DNA from: an uncultured Myxococcales bacterium | GTDB lineage: Bacteria; Myxococcota_A; UBA9042; DTJE01 | Assembly: GCA_937975765.1 (NCBI GenBank) | Contig: CALJUR010000109.1 | Span: 11,888-75,887 of the forward strand | Direction: 5' to 3' | DNA length: 64,000 nucleotides | In this document: piece after piece, positions 41,852-50,506 of the stretch | How positions within the stretch are numbered: position 1 is the first letter of the stretch | How the letters are laid out: each line of letters begins with the position of its first letter | Notes under the pieces: model-generated | What the model was told of the DNA's origin: nothing | Databases searched by the model: none | Seen by the model: the letters and a program-made list of their open reading frames with translations, nothing else | Program-made: the position numbers and the translations under genes

Positions 41852-44302
41852 CTACCGGTACAGCGGCGCCACCCAGTCGGGCCGTGCCGGCGGTTCCGCG
41901 CCGGACAGCATCGCGCGCCAGGCCTCGTCGGTCAGCCGGTCGGACATGGGGTGCGGGAACTCGTAGTAGGTGAAGATCGGGCCCAGTGACGCCGTCACCG
42001 CACCGCCCGGATCCTTGTGCAGCACCAGCACCCAGTCCAGGTTGCCAACGCCCTCCTCCAGCACTTTCTGCGTGGTGCCGTCGGTGTGCACGTCGGCCAC
42101 CAGCGAGGCGCGCAGGCCGTCGCCCGCCGGCTCGCTGACGGTCGGCTGGGAAGGGTCGGCCGGCGGCTCGGTGAAGATCGCCGCCAGGTCGGTCACGATG
42201 CTGGCGTAGGTCGTCGGGAAGCCCTCGATGAGGTTCTTCTGCGCGTCGGTCAGCGCGCGCCCCTCGACCTCGGCGATCGCGATGTCCCGCAGGCCCTCGA
42301 ACAGCACCCGGGTCCGGTCCATCGCCGGCACCACCTCGGCCGGCAGCACGCCCAGCGCCGACAGCCCGTCCTTCGTGAACCCCGCCAGGAACGCCAGCCG
42401 GTGGAACAGCGCCGGCACCGGTTCCACGTACCCCCCGAACGTCGGCGGCACGCTGGTCTCCCAGCCCGGCGTGTACGGCTGCTTCACGTACAGGATCGTG
42501 TCGTGCCGCAACTGGGTCCACGACGCCAGCGCCGCGTTCAACTGCTTCAGCCGCCACTTCAACGTGTTCGTGAAGGTCGGCCACCCCTCGCCCGTCGCCG
42601 CCATCAGCGGCTTCAGCGCGTGCAGCCACGCCCAGTAGGCGTTCTGCGTCCAGTCCTCCGTCGTGTACTTCGCGAACTCCTCCTTCAGCCCGTCGATGAC
42701 CGACCGGAACGCGCAGTACCGCTCGTCCATCACCAGCACCGCGTCCGCCTGCGCACTGCCCAGCACGCTCATCGCGTCCAGCCCGCGCGACAGCAGCCGG
42801 CACGGCCCGTAAGGCCCGTAGTCCGCCGCGTTCACGCACACGCAGTTGATCGCGTCCAGGTCGATGTCGCCGCAGGCGGTCGCGGGGGTGATGCCGCACG
42901 CCTCGCGCAGGCCCGCGTATTCCGCCGTCGTCGTGTCGACCTTCACGTACGGCGACACGGTCTGCCCCATCAGGTACCCGTCCGGCGTGAAGCGCTGGCC
43001 CAGGAACCGGAAGCCCTGCGTCTCCTTCGTCAGGTCCTGGTACACCGACAGCAGGCCGGACAGGATCGCCGGCGCCCGCAGCTTGCGCAGTTCCTCCTTC
43101 AGGGCGGCCAGCGCGGCGGCGTCGGACAGCACCGTCACGTCGCTGCCCCCCAGCGCCTGCCGGATCGCGCCGTCGTACTCGGTGAAGGTCAGGTCGTCGG
43201 CCGCGCCCACGAAGAACCCCGTGACCTGGTACAGGCGGAACCAGCGGTCCGCCAGCGGCACCGTCGCGCCGTCCACGTCGATCGTCACGTGCGTCATCTG
43301 CAGCGTCGCCAGCACCGCCTGCAACGTCTCCACGTCCGACGCGATCCGGAACGGGACGCGGCCCAGCCACATCACCGCCTTGAAGTACCGCTTCAGGTCC
43401 TCGGACTGGGTGTAGTGGCCGCGCGGCACGTACTGGCTGAAGTCCTCGCAGGGGCAGTACCAGCCCTGCTCGTTGCACTGGCGCTGGACCATGGGGTCGC
43501 AGACCTTGCAGGACTCCGGGCAGCCCCGCACGAAGATCGGGTTCGGCGCGAAGCCCTCGTGCGCGTCCATCAGCGCGATCGTCGCCTCGACGTCGGCCTT
43601 GACGTCGCCGGGGACGGTCCATGCCGGGTCCAGCAGCGACGCCGCCACCGCGTAGTAGGCCCGGTTGCGCGACGCCGCCTCGGCCAGCGGGCCGGCCAGC
43701 GCCGTCGCCTGCGCACCGGACGCTTCGACCATCGCCTGCATCATCGCGGCCACGTCGGCGATGAAGTACCGGACCTCGGCGTTCTTCAGCAGCTGGTCGA
43801 AGAACAGGTGGTACAGGTGCAGCACCGAGTCGGACGTGACCAGGATGTGGTTCCCGCCCAGGGCATCCTTCAGGTACTCGTAGGCGACCTCGAAGCGGTC
43901 CGTCGTCGGCGACGCGGGCAGGGCCGCGACGCCGTCCGCCAGCAACGCCTGGGTCACCCCGAAGGCCGCGTCGTGCAGGAACTGCCGGATGGGGGCGAGG
44001 TTCGCGACGTCGCCCTCGGCCACGGGCAGCTCCAGCGCGGGCGCGGCGGGCGTGAACGTCAGGTCCTCCTCCTGCAGCGTGGACAGCGGGCTGCGGGTCG
44101 AGGCCAGCGCCTGGTCGCCGGGGGACAGCAGGCCGGGCTGGGCAGGCACGTCCGGGTTGGCGGTGTCCAGGCCCGGGTCGGACAGCCCCGGGTCCTGCCC
44201 TCCGGTATCGGCCGGCATGCCGGTGTCGGAACCCCCGGAACCTCCCGCGCATGCCAGGAATAGGCCCGCCGCGAGGCAGGACAGGATGCGAGCCCGGTTC
44301 AT
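41852..44302 (-). CDS. DUF3160 lipoprotein
   Basis: An 816-residue exported lipoprotein: lipobox ending at LFLAC, Gly/Asp/Pro linker, then one long domain of the DUF3160 type. The family pattern is clear around residues 135-175 (RFEVAYEYLKDALGGNHILV, TSDSVLHLYHLFFDQLL) and near the C-terminus (GVGNLDWVLVL, FTYYEFPHPMSDRLTDEAW). Cys-rich loops (CPESCKVCD, CNEQGWYCPCED, about 265-295) suggest disulfides outside the cytoplasm. The role of DUF3160 proteins is not known; they are common in Myxococcota and similar groups. Upstream on the minus strand a good TACAAT -10 lies about 30 bases before the start without a clear -35. Confidence 0.8.
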   Translation of the reverse strand: MNRARILSCLAAGLFLACAGGSGGSDTGMPADTGGQDPGLSDPGLDTANPDVPAQPGLLSPGDQALASTRSPLSTLQEEDLTFTPAAPALELPVAEGDVANLAPIRQFLHDAAFGVTQALLADGVAALPASPTTDRFEVAYEYLKDALGGNHILVTSDSVLHLYHLFFDQLLKNAEVRYFIADVAAMMQAMVEASGAQATALAGPLAEAASRNRAYYAVAASLLDPAWTVPGDVKADVEATIALMDAHEGFAPNPIFVRGCPESCKVCDPMVQRQCNEQGWYCPCEDFSQYVPRGHYTQSEDLKRYFKAVMWLGRVPFRIASDVETLQAVLATLQMTHVTIDVDGATVPLADRWFRLYQVTGFFVGAADDLTFTEYDGAIRQALGGSDVTVLSDAAALAALKEELRKLRAPAILSGLLSVYQDLTKETQGFRFLGQRFTPDGYLMGQTVSPYVKVDTTTAEYAGLREACGITPATACGDIDLDAINCVCVNAADYGPYGPCRLLSRGLDAMSVLGSAQADAVLVMDERYCAFRSVIDGLKEEFAKYTTEDWTQNAYWAWLHALKPLMAATGEGWPTFTNTLKWRLKQLNAALASWTQLRHDTILYVKQPYTPGWETSVPPTFGGYVEPVPALFHRLAFLAGFTKDGLSALGVLPAEVVPAMDRTRVLFEGLRDIAIAEVEGRALTDAQKNLIEGFPTTYASIVTDLAAIFTEPPADPSQPTVSEPAGDGLRASLVADVHTDGTTQKVLEEGVGNLDWVLVLHKDPGGAVTASLGPIFTYYEFPHPMSDRLTDEAWRAMLSGAEPPARPDWVAPLYR

Positions 44303-44422
44303 GACGCACCTCCCGATCCGCTGGGTTCCAGACTATTGTATCCCCTGGAGGTCGCAGCCGCGCGCCCATCCTCCGCCTCGGGTAGAATGCCCGCGTCCCT
44401 GGCCCCCTCTCCCGGAGGTCCC

Positions 44423-46483
44423 ATGCGCCACCTCGATCCCGTCCCGATGCTCGCCCTCGCCGCCTGCCTGCTGGCCGGGCTTGCCACCGCGACCGCCGCC
44501 GCCGCGCCGATCCTGCCGCCCGACGCCCTGGGCGGGGACCTGGCCGCCCGGATGGCCCGGCACCAGCGGCAGTTCTACACGTTCAACGCGCGCCCGTTCG
44601 GGCTGTCGCTGGACGCCTACGCGAAGGACGCCGCCGCCCGCGCCTCGATCGACGCCTTCCTGGCCCAGGATGCGCAGGCAGACTTCCAGGCGTTCGACGG
44701 AAGGCACCCTTACGAGGTCCTGTCCGGGTTCGGCGAGCACGGCGACCTGGGCTTCTTCGGCGGCGTGGCGCTGGCGGCGACGGCCTATGAGTACCGCGTG
44801 CTGAAGCGGGACGGGGGCACGCCGGAGGCGCTGGCGGCCGCCCGGGCCCGCGCGGTTCGCGCCGCCGAGTCGTGGCACGTCTTCTACGTGGTGACCGGCG
44901 GGAAGGGCATCGTGGCCCGCGGCATCCACCGGCTGGGGAAGGACGACCTGGGCGAGGCCGGCGCGCCGGACATCCCGGGCTCGCCGGAGGCCGCCGTGCC
45001 GCTGAAGGACGACCAGGGGCCCCTGCCCCGGCCCAAGAACAACGGCTCGTACCGGGAGGACCTGTCGGACAGCGGGCTGCCGGCCGGGACGTGGATGTGG
45101 ATCGACTCGGCCTCGAAGGACCAGCTGGTCGGGCAGATGTTCGGGATGGTGGCGCTGTACGACGCGCTGGCCGGCGACCCGGACGTGGACCCGGCGATCG
45201 TCGGAAGGATGCGGGACGACGCGAAGGGCGTGTTCCAGGTGCTGCGGACGAAGCGCGAGATCCTGGGCCTGGAGGGCTGCGGCGGCGAGGGCCTGTACGA
45301 CCTGATCATCATGGACGCGGACGGGCGCCCGACCATGTACCACGACCTGAACCCGCTGTCCCTGGAGAAGCTGTACTTCCCGGAGGACTCGCCGTCCTTC
45401 AACGTGTTCAACCTGTTCATGGCCTTCGCGATCCTGAAGTCGATCCACCACGTGACCGGCGACGCCGAGGTCGAGGACTACCTGTACCGGGAACTGCTGG
45501 GCGACCGGGGCTACCTGGGGAAGATGGACGCCTTCGACGGGCCGGACGCGATCTCGTACCTGTACATGGGCCTGGACACGAACACCGACGTGCCGGACAT
45601 GACCGGCGTGGCGCTGTTCCTGGGGCTGTACCTGGAGGGCGACGACGAGGTGCGCGCGAAGCTGCTGCGGTACCTGGAGGACGGCTGGTGGGCGCCGGCC
45701 GGGGTGACCGTGGCAGCGGCGCTGTCCAAGCAGCCGCTGTGGCACGCGCTGTACCTGGCGGTGACGCCCCGGACGGACCGGCAGGCGGTCGCGAACCAGA
45801 TGGCGGCGCTGCTGGCGGCGTTCCCGGCGGGCGACCCGGCGACGGGCGCGTACTGGGACGACCCGCGGATCAACTGCGACGAGGCCGAGATCGCGGCGGG
45901 GCAGTGCCTGGCCATCGACGGGAAGACGATCCTCACGATCGCGGGGAAGAACCAGGACGGGCGCGTGCTGGCCACCGAGGCGCTGGACCCGTCGATCCGG
46001 CCCAACTCGAACTTCAACGCGCGGTCGAACCCGTTCGAGGTGAACGGCGGCGGGTCGGGACGGATGCTGAACCCCGGCGGGGATCTGCTGGCGTCCTGGT
46101 GGATGGGGCGGTACTTCGCGATCGGCGACGGCGGCAACCGGTCCCCGAACCTACGCGCGCACGAACCGGTGGGCGGGAACCCGGAACCTGCGCCGGAGGC
46201 CGCGGAGGCGGCCGGCGAGGAGGCGGCTGACGTGTCGGAGGAGGTGGCCGGGGGCGACGTTCCCGCGCAGGACGTGCCGGCGGCCGAGGCGACGGCGGAC
46301 GCGACGGAGGCCGATGCGGCAGCGCCCGGGGACGCCGCGGCGGACGCGGGCGGAGGGGACTCCGGCGACGGTTGCCAGGCGGGCGCGACGTCCGGGGTGC
46401 AGGCGGCCTGGCCGCTGCTGCTGGCCGCGACGGCGTGGGTGGCGATGCGGACGCGGCGCCGCGGGAGGCATGGAACGCCGTGA
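44423..46483 (+). CDS. Exported protein with MYXO-CTERM-type C-terminal sorting tail
   Basis: A 686-residue secreted protein of unknown function. A signal peptide (about 1-30, MLALAACLLAGLATATAAAA) is followed by an alpha-helical domain (about 35-560) with repeated W/F-rich helices, perhaps an alpha/alpha barrel, and then an Ala/Glu/Asp-rich linker (about 575-655). The C-terminus has the tripartite tail GDSGDGCQAG, a hydrophobic stretch (AAWPLLLAATAWVAM) and RTRRRGR, the pattern known as MYXO-CTERM, which is processed at the invariant Cys by a myxosortase. Start ATG at 44423 has a GGAGG site; the frame is open further upstream without a signal. A TAGAAT -10-like box lies 30 bases before. Confidence 0.72.
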   Translation: MRHLDPVPMLALAACLLAGLATATAAAAPILPPDALGGDLAARMARHQRQFYTFNARPFGLSLDAYAKDAAARASIDAFLAQDAQADFQAFDGRHPYEVLSGFGEHGDLGFFGGVALAATAYEYRVLKRDGGTPEALAAARARAVRAAESWHVFYVVTGGKGIVARGIHRLGKDDLGEAGAPDIPGSPEAAVPLKDDQGPLPRPKNNGSYREDLSDSGLPAGTWMWIDSASKDQLVGQMFGMVALYDALAGDPDVDPAIVGRMRDDAKGVFQVLRTKREILGLEGCGGEGLYDLIIMDADGRPTMYHDLNPLSLEKLYFPEDSPSFNVFNLFMAFAILKSIHHVTGDAEVEDYLYRELLGDRGYLGKMDAFDGPDAISYLYMGLDTNTDVPDMTGVALFLGLYLEGDDEVRAKLLRYLEDGWWAPAGVTVAAALSKQPLWHALYLAVTPRTDRQAVANQMAALLAAFPAGDPATGAYWDDPRINCDEAEIAAGQCLAIDGKTILTIAGKNQDGRVLATEALDPSIRPNSNFNARSNPFEVNGGGSGRMLNPGGDLLASWWMGRYFAIGDGGNRSPNLRAHEPVGGNPEPAPEAAEAAGEEAADVSEEVAGGDVPAQDVPAAEATADATEADAAAPGDAAADAGGGDSGDGCQAGATSGVQAAWPLLLAATAWVAMRTRRRGRHGTP

Positions 46484-48279
46484 GGCCTTCCGCGACCAGG
46501 AACCCGGGCCCGCGTCCCGGAACCGCCCGCACCTGGCGGGTTCTGGCGCCCCTGGCCGCGGTGCTGGCGACGGCGCTGGCGACGCCCCCCTCGATGGCGC
46601 AGGCCGGTCACCGGCACCTGTCGCCGATGGTGGCGACCGAGATCCGGGGAAGGCTGGAGGCCCTGGGTCCCGACTGGACCGTCGGCGACGTCCGGGTGTC
46701 GTCGGGGTCCGTGCAGGTGCAACTGCTCCCGCGCGAAGGCCGGGACGCCGTGACGCTGCGGATCGTCCCGGCGGCGGGCGGCTGCGACGGCACGACCGCG
46801 GGCGAGTGGTGCCTGCCGGCCGCGAACGACCCCCTGCCGGAAGGGCTGGCGGCAAGGCTGCAGGAGGCCCTGGCGGTCCCGGTGCCCGAGTTGCCGCACG
46901 GGACCGTCGCGGGAACCCCGGCGCCCCCGGGGCCGCCGGCCTGGCGCGCCTCCGCGGGACAGTGGACCTGGGCCGCGGGATTGGTGGCCCTGCCGTTGCT
47001 GGCGGGATTCCTGGGGGGCCGGGCGGCCAGGCGCGGGCTGGCCCGGGCCGGGCGAGGGACGCGGATCGCCCTGATGGTCCCGGCGGCCCTGCTGCCCCTG
47101 GCCTCCCTGGCCATCGTGCCGTTCGGCCTGTGGGACCTGGTCATGCTGGCCCTTTGCTGGACGGGCGGATTCGCGTGCGGCGCCGCGTGCCCGGCGGCAC
47201 GTCGCCTGACCCCGGCAGCGCTCTGTGTCCTGCTGACGCTGGTCCTGCTGGAGGGTCTGGCCCGGTACGCGCTGCCGGCCGCGCCCGCGACGCAACCGGC
47301 CCCGGGATCGCCCATCTTGCAGCCCGGTACGGCCGGCCGGATGCAGGAGGAGGCCTGCGCATTGCTGGACCCGGATGCCCATCCCGACGTCCTCGCCTCC
47401 CGCTTCGCGGGGGTCGCGCCCGACGAGCGGGTCGTCGTGCACCTGGGCGACTCGATGATCTACCCGCTGGGCGTCGCCCCCGGGGAGACGCTGCCCGCGC
47501 TGCTGGACCGGTCGTCCACCGGGACCCGCCACGTCAGCGCGGCGGCGATGCGGACCGGGCCCGCCTTCCACCTGAAGGTTCTGCGCCGCTGTCTGCAGCT
47601 CGTGAAACCCGCCCTGGTCGTGCTGCACCTGTGCCTGACCAACGACTGGGACGATCGTTACGCCACCTGGGAGTGCTGCGACGGCGGGACGCTGCTGGAC
47701 GTCGACGCCGAGGGCCGCGTGGTCGACCGCTGCCCCGCCCCCGTGCCGGTGGACAGCGCGGGCCTGCAGCACCGCTTGAGGAACAGCCCCGCCGCCTTCC
47801 CGCTGCGGGTGGCTGGCACCTTCTCGGTGCTGGCGCGGCACCTGCAGGGCCTGCTGGCGCGCTGGTCGGACCGCGGCTTGTCCCCCGCGCCCGGCGACGA
47901 CCTGCACCAGTGGAACACCGCCGTGCTGAAGGCGATCCGGGACGAACTGGCGACCCGGCGCATCCCGCTGGTCGTGGTGCTGGCGCCGCACCGGCCCGAC
48001 TTCTCTGCCGCGGCGGCCGGAGGCGACGCCACCGGCGGAACCCGGCCGTCGTACCAGGCCATCCTGCACGACCTGGGGATCCCCTTCCTGGACGCGCGCG
48101 AGCCCTTCTCCCAGGCGGCCCGATACGGCCTGGTAGACCGGATGTTCCTGCCGTGGGGGCCGGACGAGATCCACCTGGGCGCCGAGGGCCACCGGCTGGA
48201 GGCCGACTGGCTGCGCGACCTGCTGAAGGCCTTCCTGGCCCGGCCTCCCGCCGACGTGGGCACCGCCCCGGCGCCCTGA
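46480..48279 (+). CDS. Membrane protein with SGNH/GDSL-like hydrolase domain
   Basis: A 599-residue protein translated from a GTG that overlaps the preceding stop (GTGA), so coupled to the MYXO-CTERM gene. Hydrophobic segments lie near 18-38 (signal or anchor), 163-178, 196-215, 225-240 and 245-262. The C-terminal half has SGNH landmarks: VVHLGDSMIYPLGV (block I, catalytic Ser), LCLTNDWDDRYATW (block III-like Asn) and PDEIHLGAEGH (block V, Asp and His). It may esterify or deacylate a surface sugar or lipid. A second SGNH-like protein is encoded at 52700. Confidence 0.7.
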   Translation: MRPSATRNPGPRPGTARTWRVLAPLAAVLATALATPPSMAQAGHRHLSPMVATEIRGRLEALGPDWTVGDVRVSSGSVQVQLLPREGRDAVTLRIVPAAGGCDGTTAGEWCLPAANDPLPEGLAARLQEALAVPVPELPHGTVAGTPAPPGPPAWRASAGQWTWAAGLVALPLLAGFLGGRAARRGLARAGRGTRIALMVPAALLPLASLAIVPFGLWDLVMLALCWTGGFACGAACPAARRLTPAALCVLLTLVLLEGLARYALPAAPATQPAPGSPILQPGTAGRMQEEACALLDPDAHPDVLASRFAGVAPDERVVVHLGDSMIYPLGVAPGETLPALLDRSSTGTRHVSAAAMRTGPAFHLKVLRRCLQLVKPALVVLHLCLTNDWDDRYATWECCDGGTLLDVDAEGRVVDRCPAPVPVDSAGLQHRLRNSPAAFPLRVAGTFSVLARHLQGLLARWSDRGLSPAPGDDLHQWNTAVLKAIRDELATRRIPLVVVLAPHRPDFSAAAAGGDATGGTRPSYQAILHDLGIPFLDAREPFSQAARYGLVDRMFLPWGPDEIHLGAEGHRLEADWLRDLLKAFLARPPADVGTAPAP

Positions 48280-48374
48280 CCGGCGGATCCCGCTGCAACC
48301 TGCCGTTTCCCGGCTGGTTTCCCCGCGACCCGTTTCCCGGTAGGATTCGCCAGGACCCGAACCGGAGGCGACCT

Positions 48375-50345
48375 GTGCGACGCATCTCGCGGTTTCTCCC
48401 GTTCCCGCTGGCACTGCTGATGGCGGCGTGCGGCAGCGAAGCCCCCCTGTCCACCGAACTGACGCCCTGGATGCAGGACGCCCCGGGCGGGACGGACGCG
48501 GAGGGCGACCCCCTGGATGCGATGCCCGGCGATGCCGATCTCCCGCACGACCCCGCCCCCGCGGACGCGGAAGTTGTCGTTCCCCCGGACGGAGGCTGCT
48601 CGTCGTCCGACGGGTGCCCGCTGGGCTCCGTGTGCATCGACACCGCCTGCGTCCCGGGCTGCGTGATGGACCGGGACTGCCCCGACGGGATGCACTGCAT
48701 CCCCGAATCGCTGCCCCACGGCTTCTGCACCGAGTGCACGGAGGACGGCCATTGCGGCGACGGGCGCTGCGTGGACGGGCAGTGCCGGGCCCGCTGCACG
48801 GTCGACGACGACTGCGCCGACGTTCCCGATGCCCCCTACTGCGAGCCGCTGGACAGCGTGTGCGTCGGGTGCCGGATCGACGACGACTGCGGACTGGGCA
48901 ACGTCTGCCTGGGCCGGCAATGCCTTGCGGGATGCACCAGCGACGCCAACTGCCCGAAGCCGCTGCGCTGCAACCGGGTCGCCGTCGAGGTCGGGACCTG
49001 CGTGGAGTGCGCGGGGGACGCACAGTGCAGCGGCGGCCGGGTCTGCCGCGGCCAGCGGTGCGTCTTCGACTGTGCGGCCATCGAGTGCCCGTTCGACCGT
49101 CCGCGGTGCGTGCCGGCCACCGGCGCCTGCGTGGAGTGCGAGGAGACCGCCCAGTGCGACGCGGGGCGGATCTGCCTGTCCGGCACGTGCGTCCCGGGCT
49201 GCCTGGTCGAGGGGGACTGCGGGGCCGGGATGCACTGCACCGGCGGCTCGACGGGAGGCTCGCCGGGCCAGTGTGTCGCCTGCACGACGGAATCCCATTG
49301 CACCGGCGGGGCCCGCTGCGTCGGAAACGTCTGCGTCCTCCAGACGTGCGCGACAGACGGGGACTGCGGGGCCGGCCGCTACTGCCACCCGGTGCTGAAG
49401 GATTGCCACGACCTGCCGGCGGACGCCTGCGCGACGGACAAGGACTGCGGCCTGATTCCCGGCACCCAGATCGGCCGCAACTGCGACCCGCTGACGCGCA
49501 CCTGCATCGCCGAGTGCCTGCCCCTGAAGACCTGCGCGGTCGCGACGCGGTTCTGCATCGACGGGTCGTGCTACGGCTGCCGCGCCAACGCCGACTGCCC
49601 CGGCACCCGCTGCGACCCGTTCGACCGCGAGTGCGACCGGTGCGCTTCCGACGCCGACTGCACCGTGGCCGGATGGCACTGCAATACCGCGACCGGCGCC
49701 TGCATGCAGTGCGTGTTCGACGCGGACTGCGGCACCGGCCGCCGCTGCCACCCCGACAAACACACCTGCGTCGAGTGCCGGATCGACGCCGACTGCAAGG
49801 TCGCGACCCTGCCGGTCTGCGGCAAGGACAACCGCTGCATCGCGGCCTGCCAGGACGAGTGCGCGGCCGGCAACGGGGCCTGCGCCGCGATGGGCGGCGG
49901 GATGATGGGAATCCGCCCGTGCGGCGACGTGGACAACGACCCGTGCCTGGACCTGGGCCCCGTCGTCGCGTGCCCGGCAGGCCAGGCCTGCGTGACGGGC
50001 CCGGACGGCAGCGGTGCATGCGGCTGCGCGGGGGTCTGCACCGCGGGCGACTCGCGCTGCAGTGCCGACGCCGCGTCGATCGAGGAGTGCGTGCTGGACG
50101 CCGTCACCGGGTGCACCTTGTGGAAGGCCACCGCCTGCGGCAAGGGCGCGGCGTGCACCGGGGGCGCGTGTGCCTGCACCGGCGAATGCACCTACAGCAG
50201 CCGGAAGTGCGATCCCGACAAGAGTTGGATCACCCTGTACTGCGGGCGGGAGGGCGGCGCGTGCAACCACTGGATCGAGGTGGACTGCCCGTTCCCCGGG
50301 TACTGCGTCGAGGGCGAGTGCCGCGGCAGCAACGGCGGCAACTGA
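48375..50345 (+). CDS. Cys-rich repeat lipoprotein
   Basis: A 656-residue lipoprotein: start GTG with a GGAGGCGACC site, signal peptide ending LLMAAC, Asp/Pro linker, then about twenty short modules of the form C-x(4-6)-D-C-x(4-6)-C-x(3-5)-C (for example CTEDGHCGDGRCVDGQC and CRIDDDCGLGNVCLGRQC). Such Dickkopf/EGF-like Cys arrays are common in myxobacterial surface proteins and fold by disulfides. It is probably structural or adhesive. The modules differ enough that no recent expansion is evident. Confidence 0.8.
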   Translation: MRRISRFLPFPLALLMAACGSEAPLSTELTPWMQDAPGGTDAEGDPLDAMPGDADLPHDPAPADAEVVVPPDGGCSSSDGCPLGSVCIDTACVPGCVMDRDCPDGMHCIPESLPHGFCTECTEDGHCGDGRCVDGQCRARCTVDDDCADVPDAPYCEPLDSVCVGCRIDDDCGLGNVCLGRQCLAGCTSDANCPKPLRCNRVAVEVGTCVECAGDAQCSGGRVCRGQRCVFDCAAIECPFDRPRCVPATGACVECEETAQCDAGRICLSGTCVPGCLVEGDCGAGMHCTGGSTGGSPGQCVACTTESHCTGGARCVGNVCVLQTCATDGDCGAGRYCHPVLKDCHDLPADACATDKDCGLIPGTQIGRNCDPLTRTCIAECLPLKTCAVATRFCIDGSCYGCRANADCPGTRCDPFDRECDRCASDADCTVAGWHCNTATGACMQCVFDADCGTGRRCHPDKHTCVECRIDADCKVATLPVCGKDNRCIAACQDECAAGNGACAAMGGGMMGIRPCGDVDNDPCLDLGPVVACPAGQACVTGPDGSGACGCAGVCTAGDSRCSADAASIEECVLDAVTGCTLWKATACGKGAACTGGACACTGECTYSSRKCDPDKSWITLYCGREGGACNHWIEVDCPFPGYCVEGECRGSNGGN

Positions 50346-50351
50346 ACCGGA

Positions 50352-50416
50352 GGGCGGGGCCCCCATGCCCCGCCGCCCTGCGTCTGTTCGTCCCGGCGGG
50401 GGACGGGGCCCCCGCC
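50352..50416. repeat. Opposed pair of family A palindromes
   Basis: A degenerate plus-orientation copy (50352-50378, GGGCGGGGCCCCC...CCCCGCC) and a minus-orientation copy (50395-50416, GGCGGGGGACGGGG...CCGCC) lie 17 bases apart, starting seven bases after the lipoprotein stop. The head-to-head layout is the same as at 33377/33612. Confidence 0.75.
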
Positions 50417-50461
50417 CCGCACGAGGCCTTCAATACACGCCTGGAATTCCAGTCAGTTACG

Positions 50462-50506
50462 CCTCCAATAATGGTGACTGTCCCTGAATTTGCCTGAATT
50501 TGGAGG
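50462..50506. repeat. Palindromic element (family C) abutting a stop codon
   Basis: Forty-five bases bounded by CCTCCAA and TTGGAGG, with an inner GGTGACTGTCCCTGAATT and a repeated CTGAATTTG. It resembles family B in sharing CCTCCAA and the GGGACAG core on the opposite strand. Its right edge directly touches the stop codon (50507-50509) of the minus-strand gene. Confidence 0.6.
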
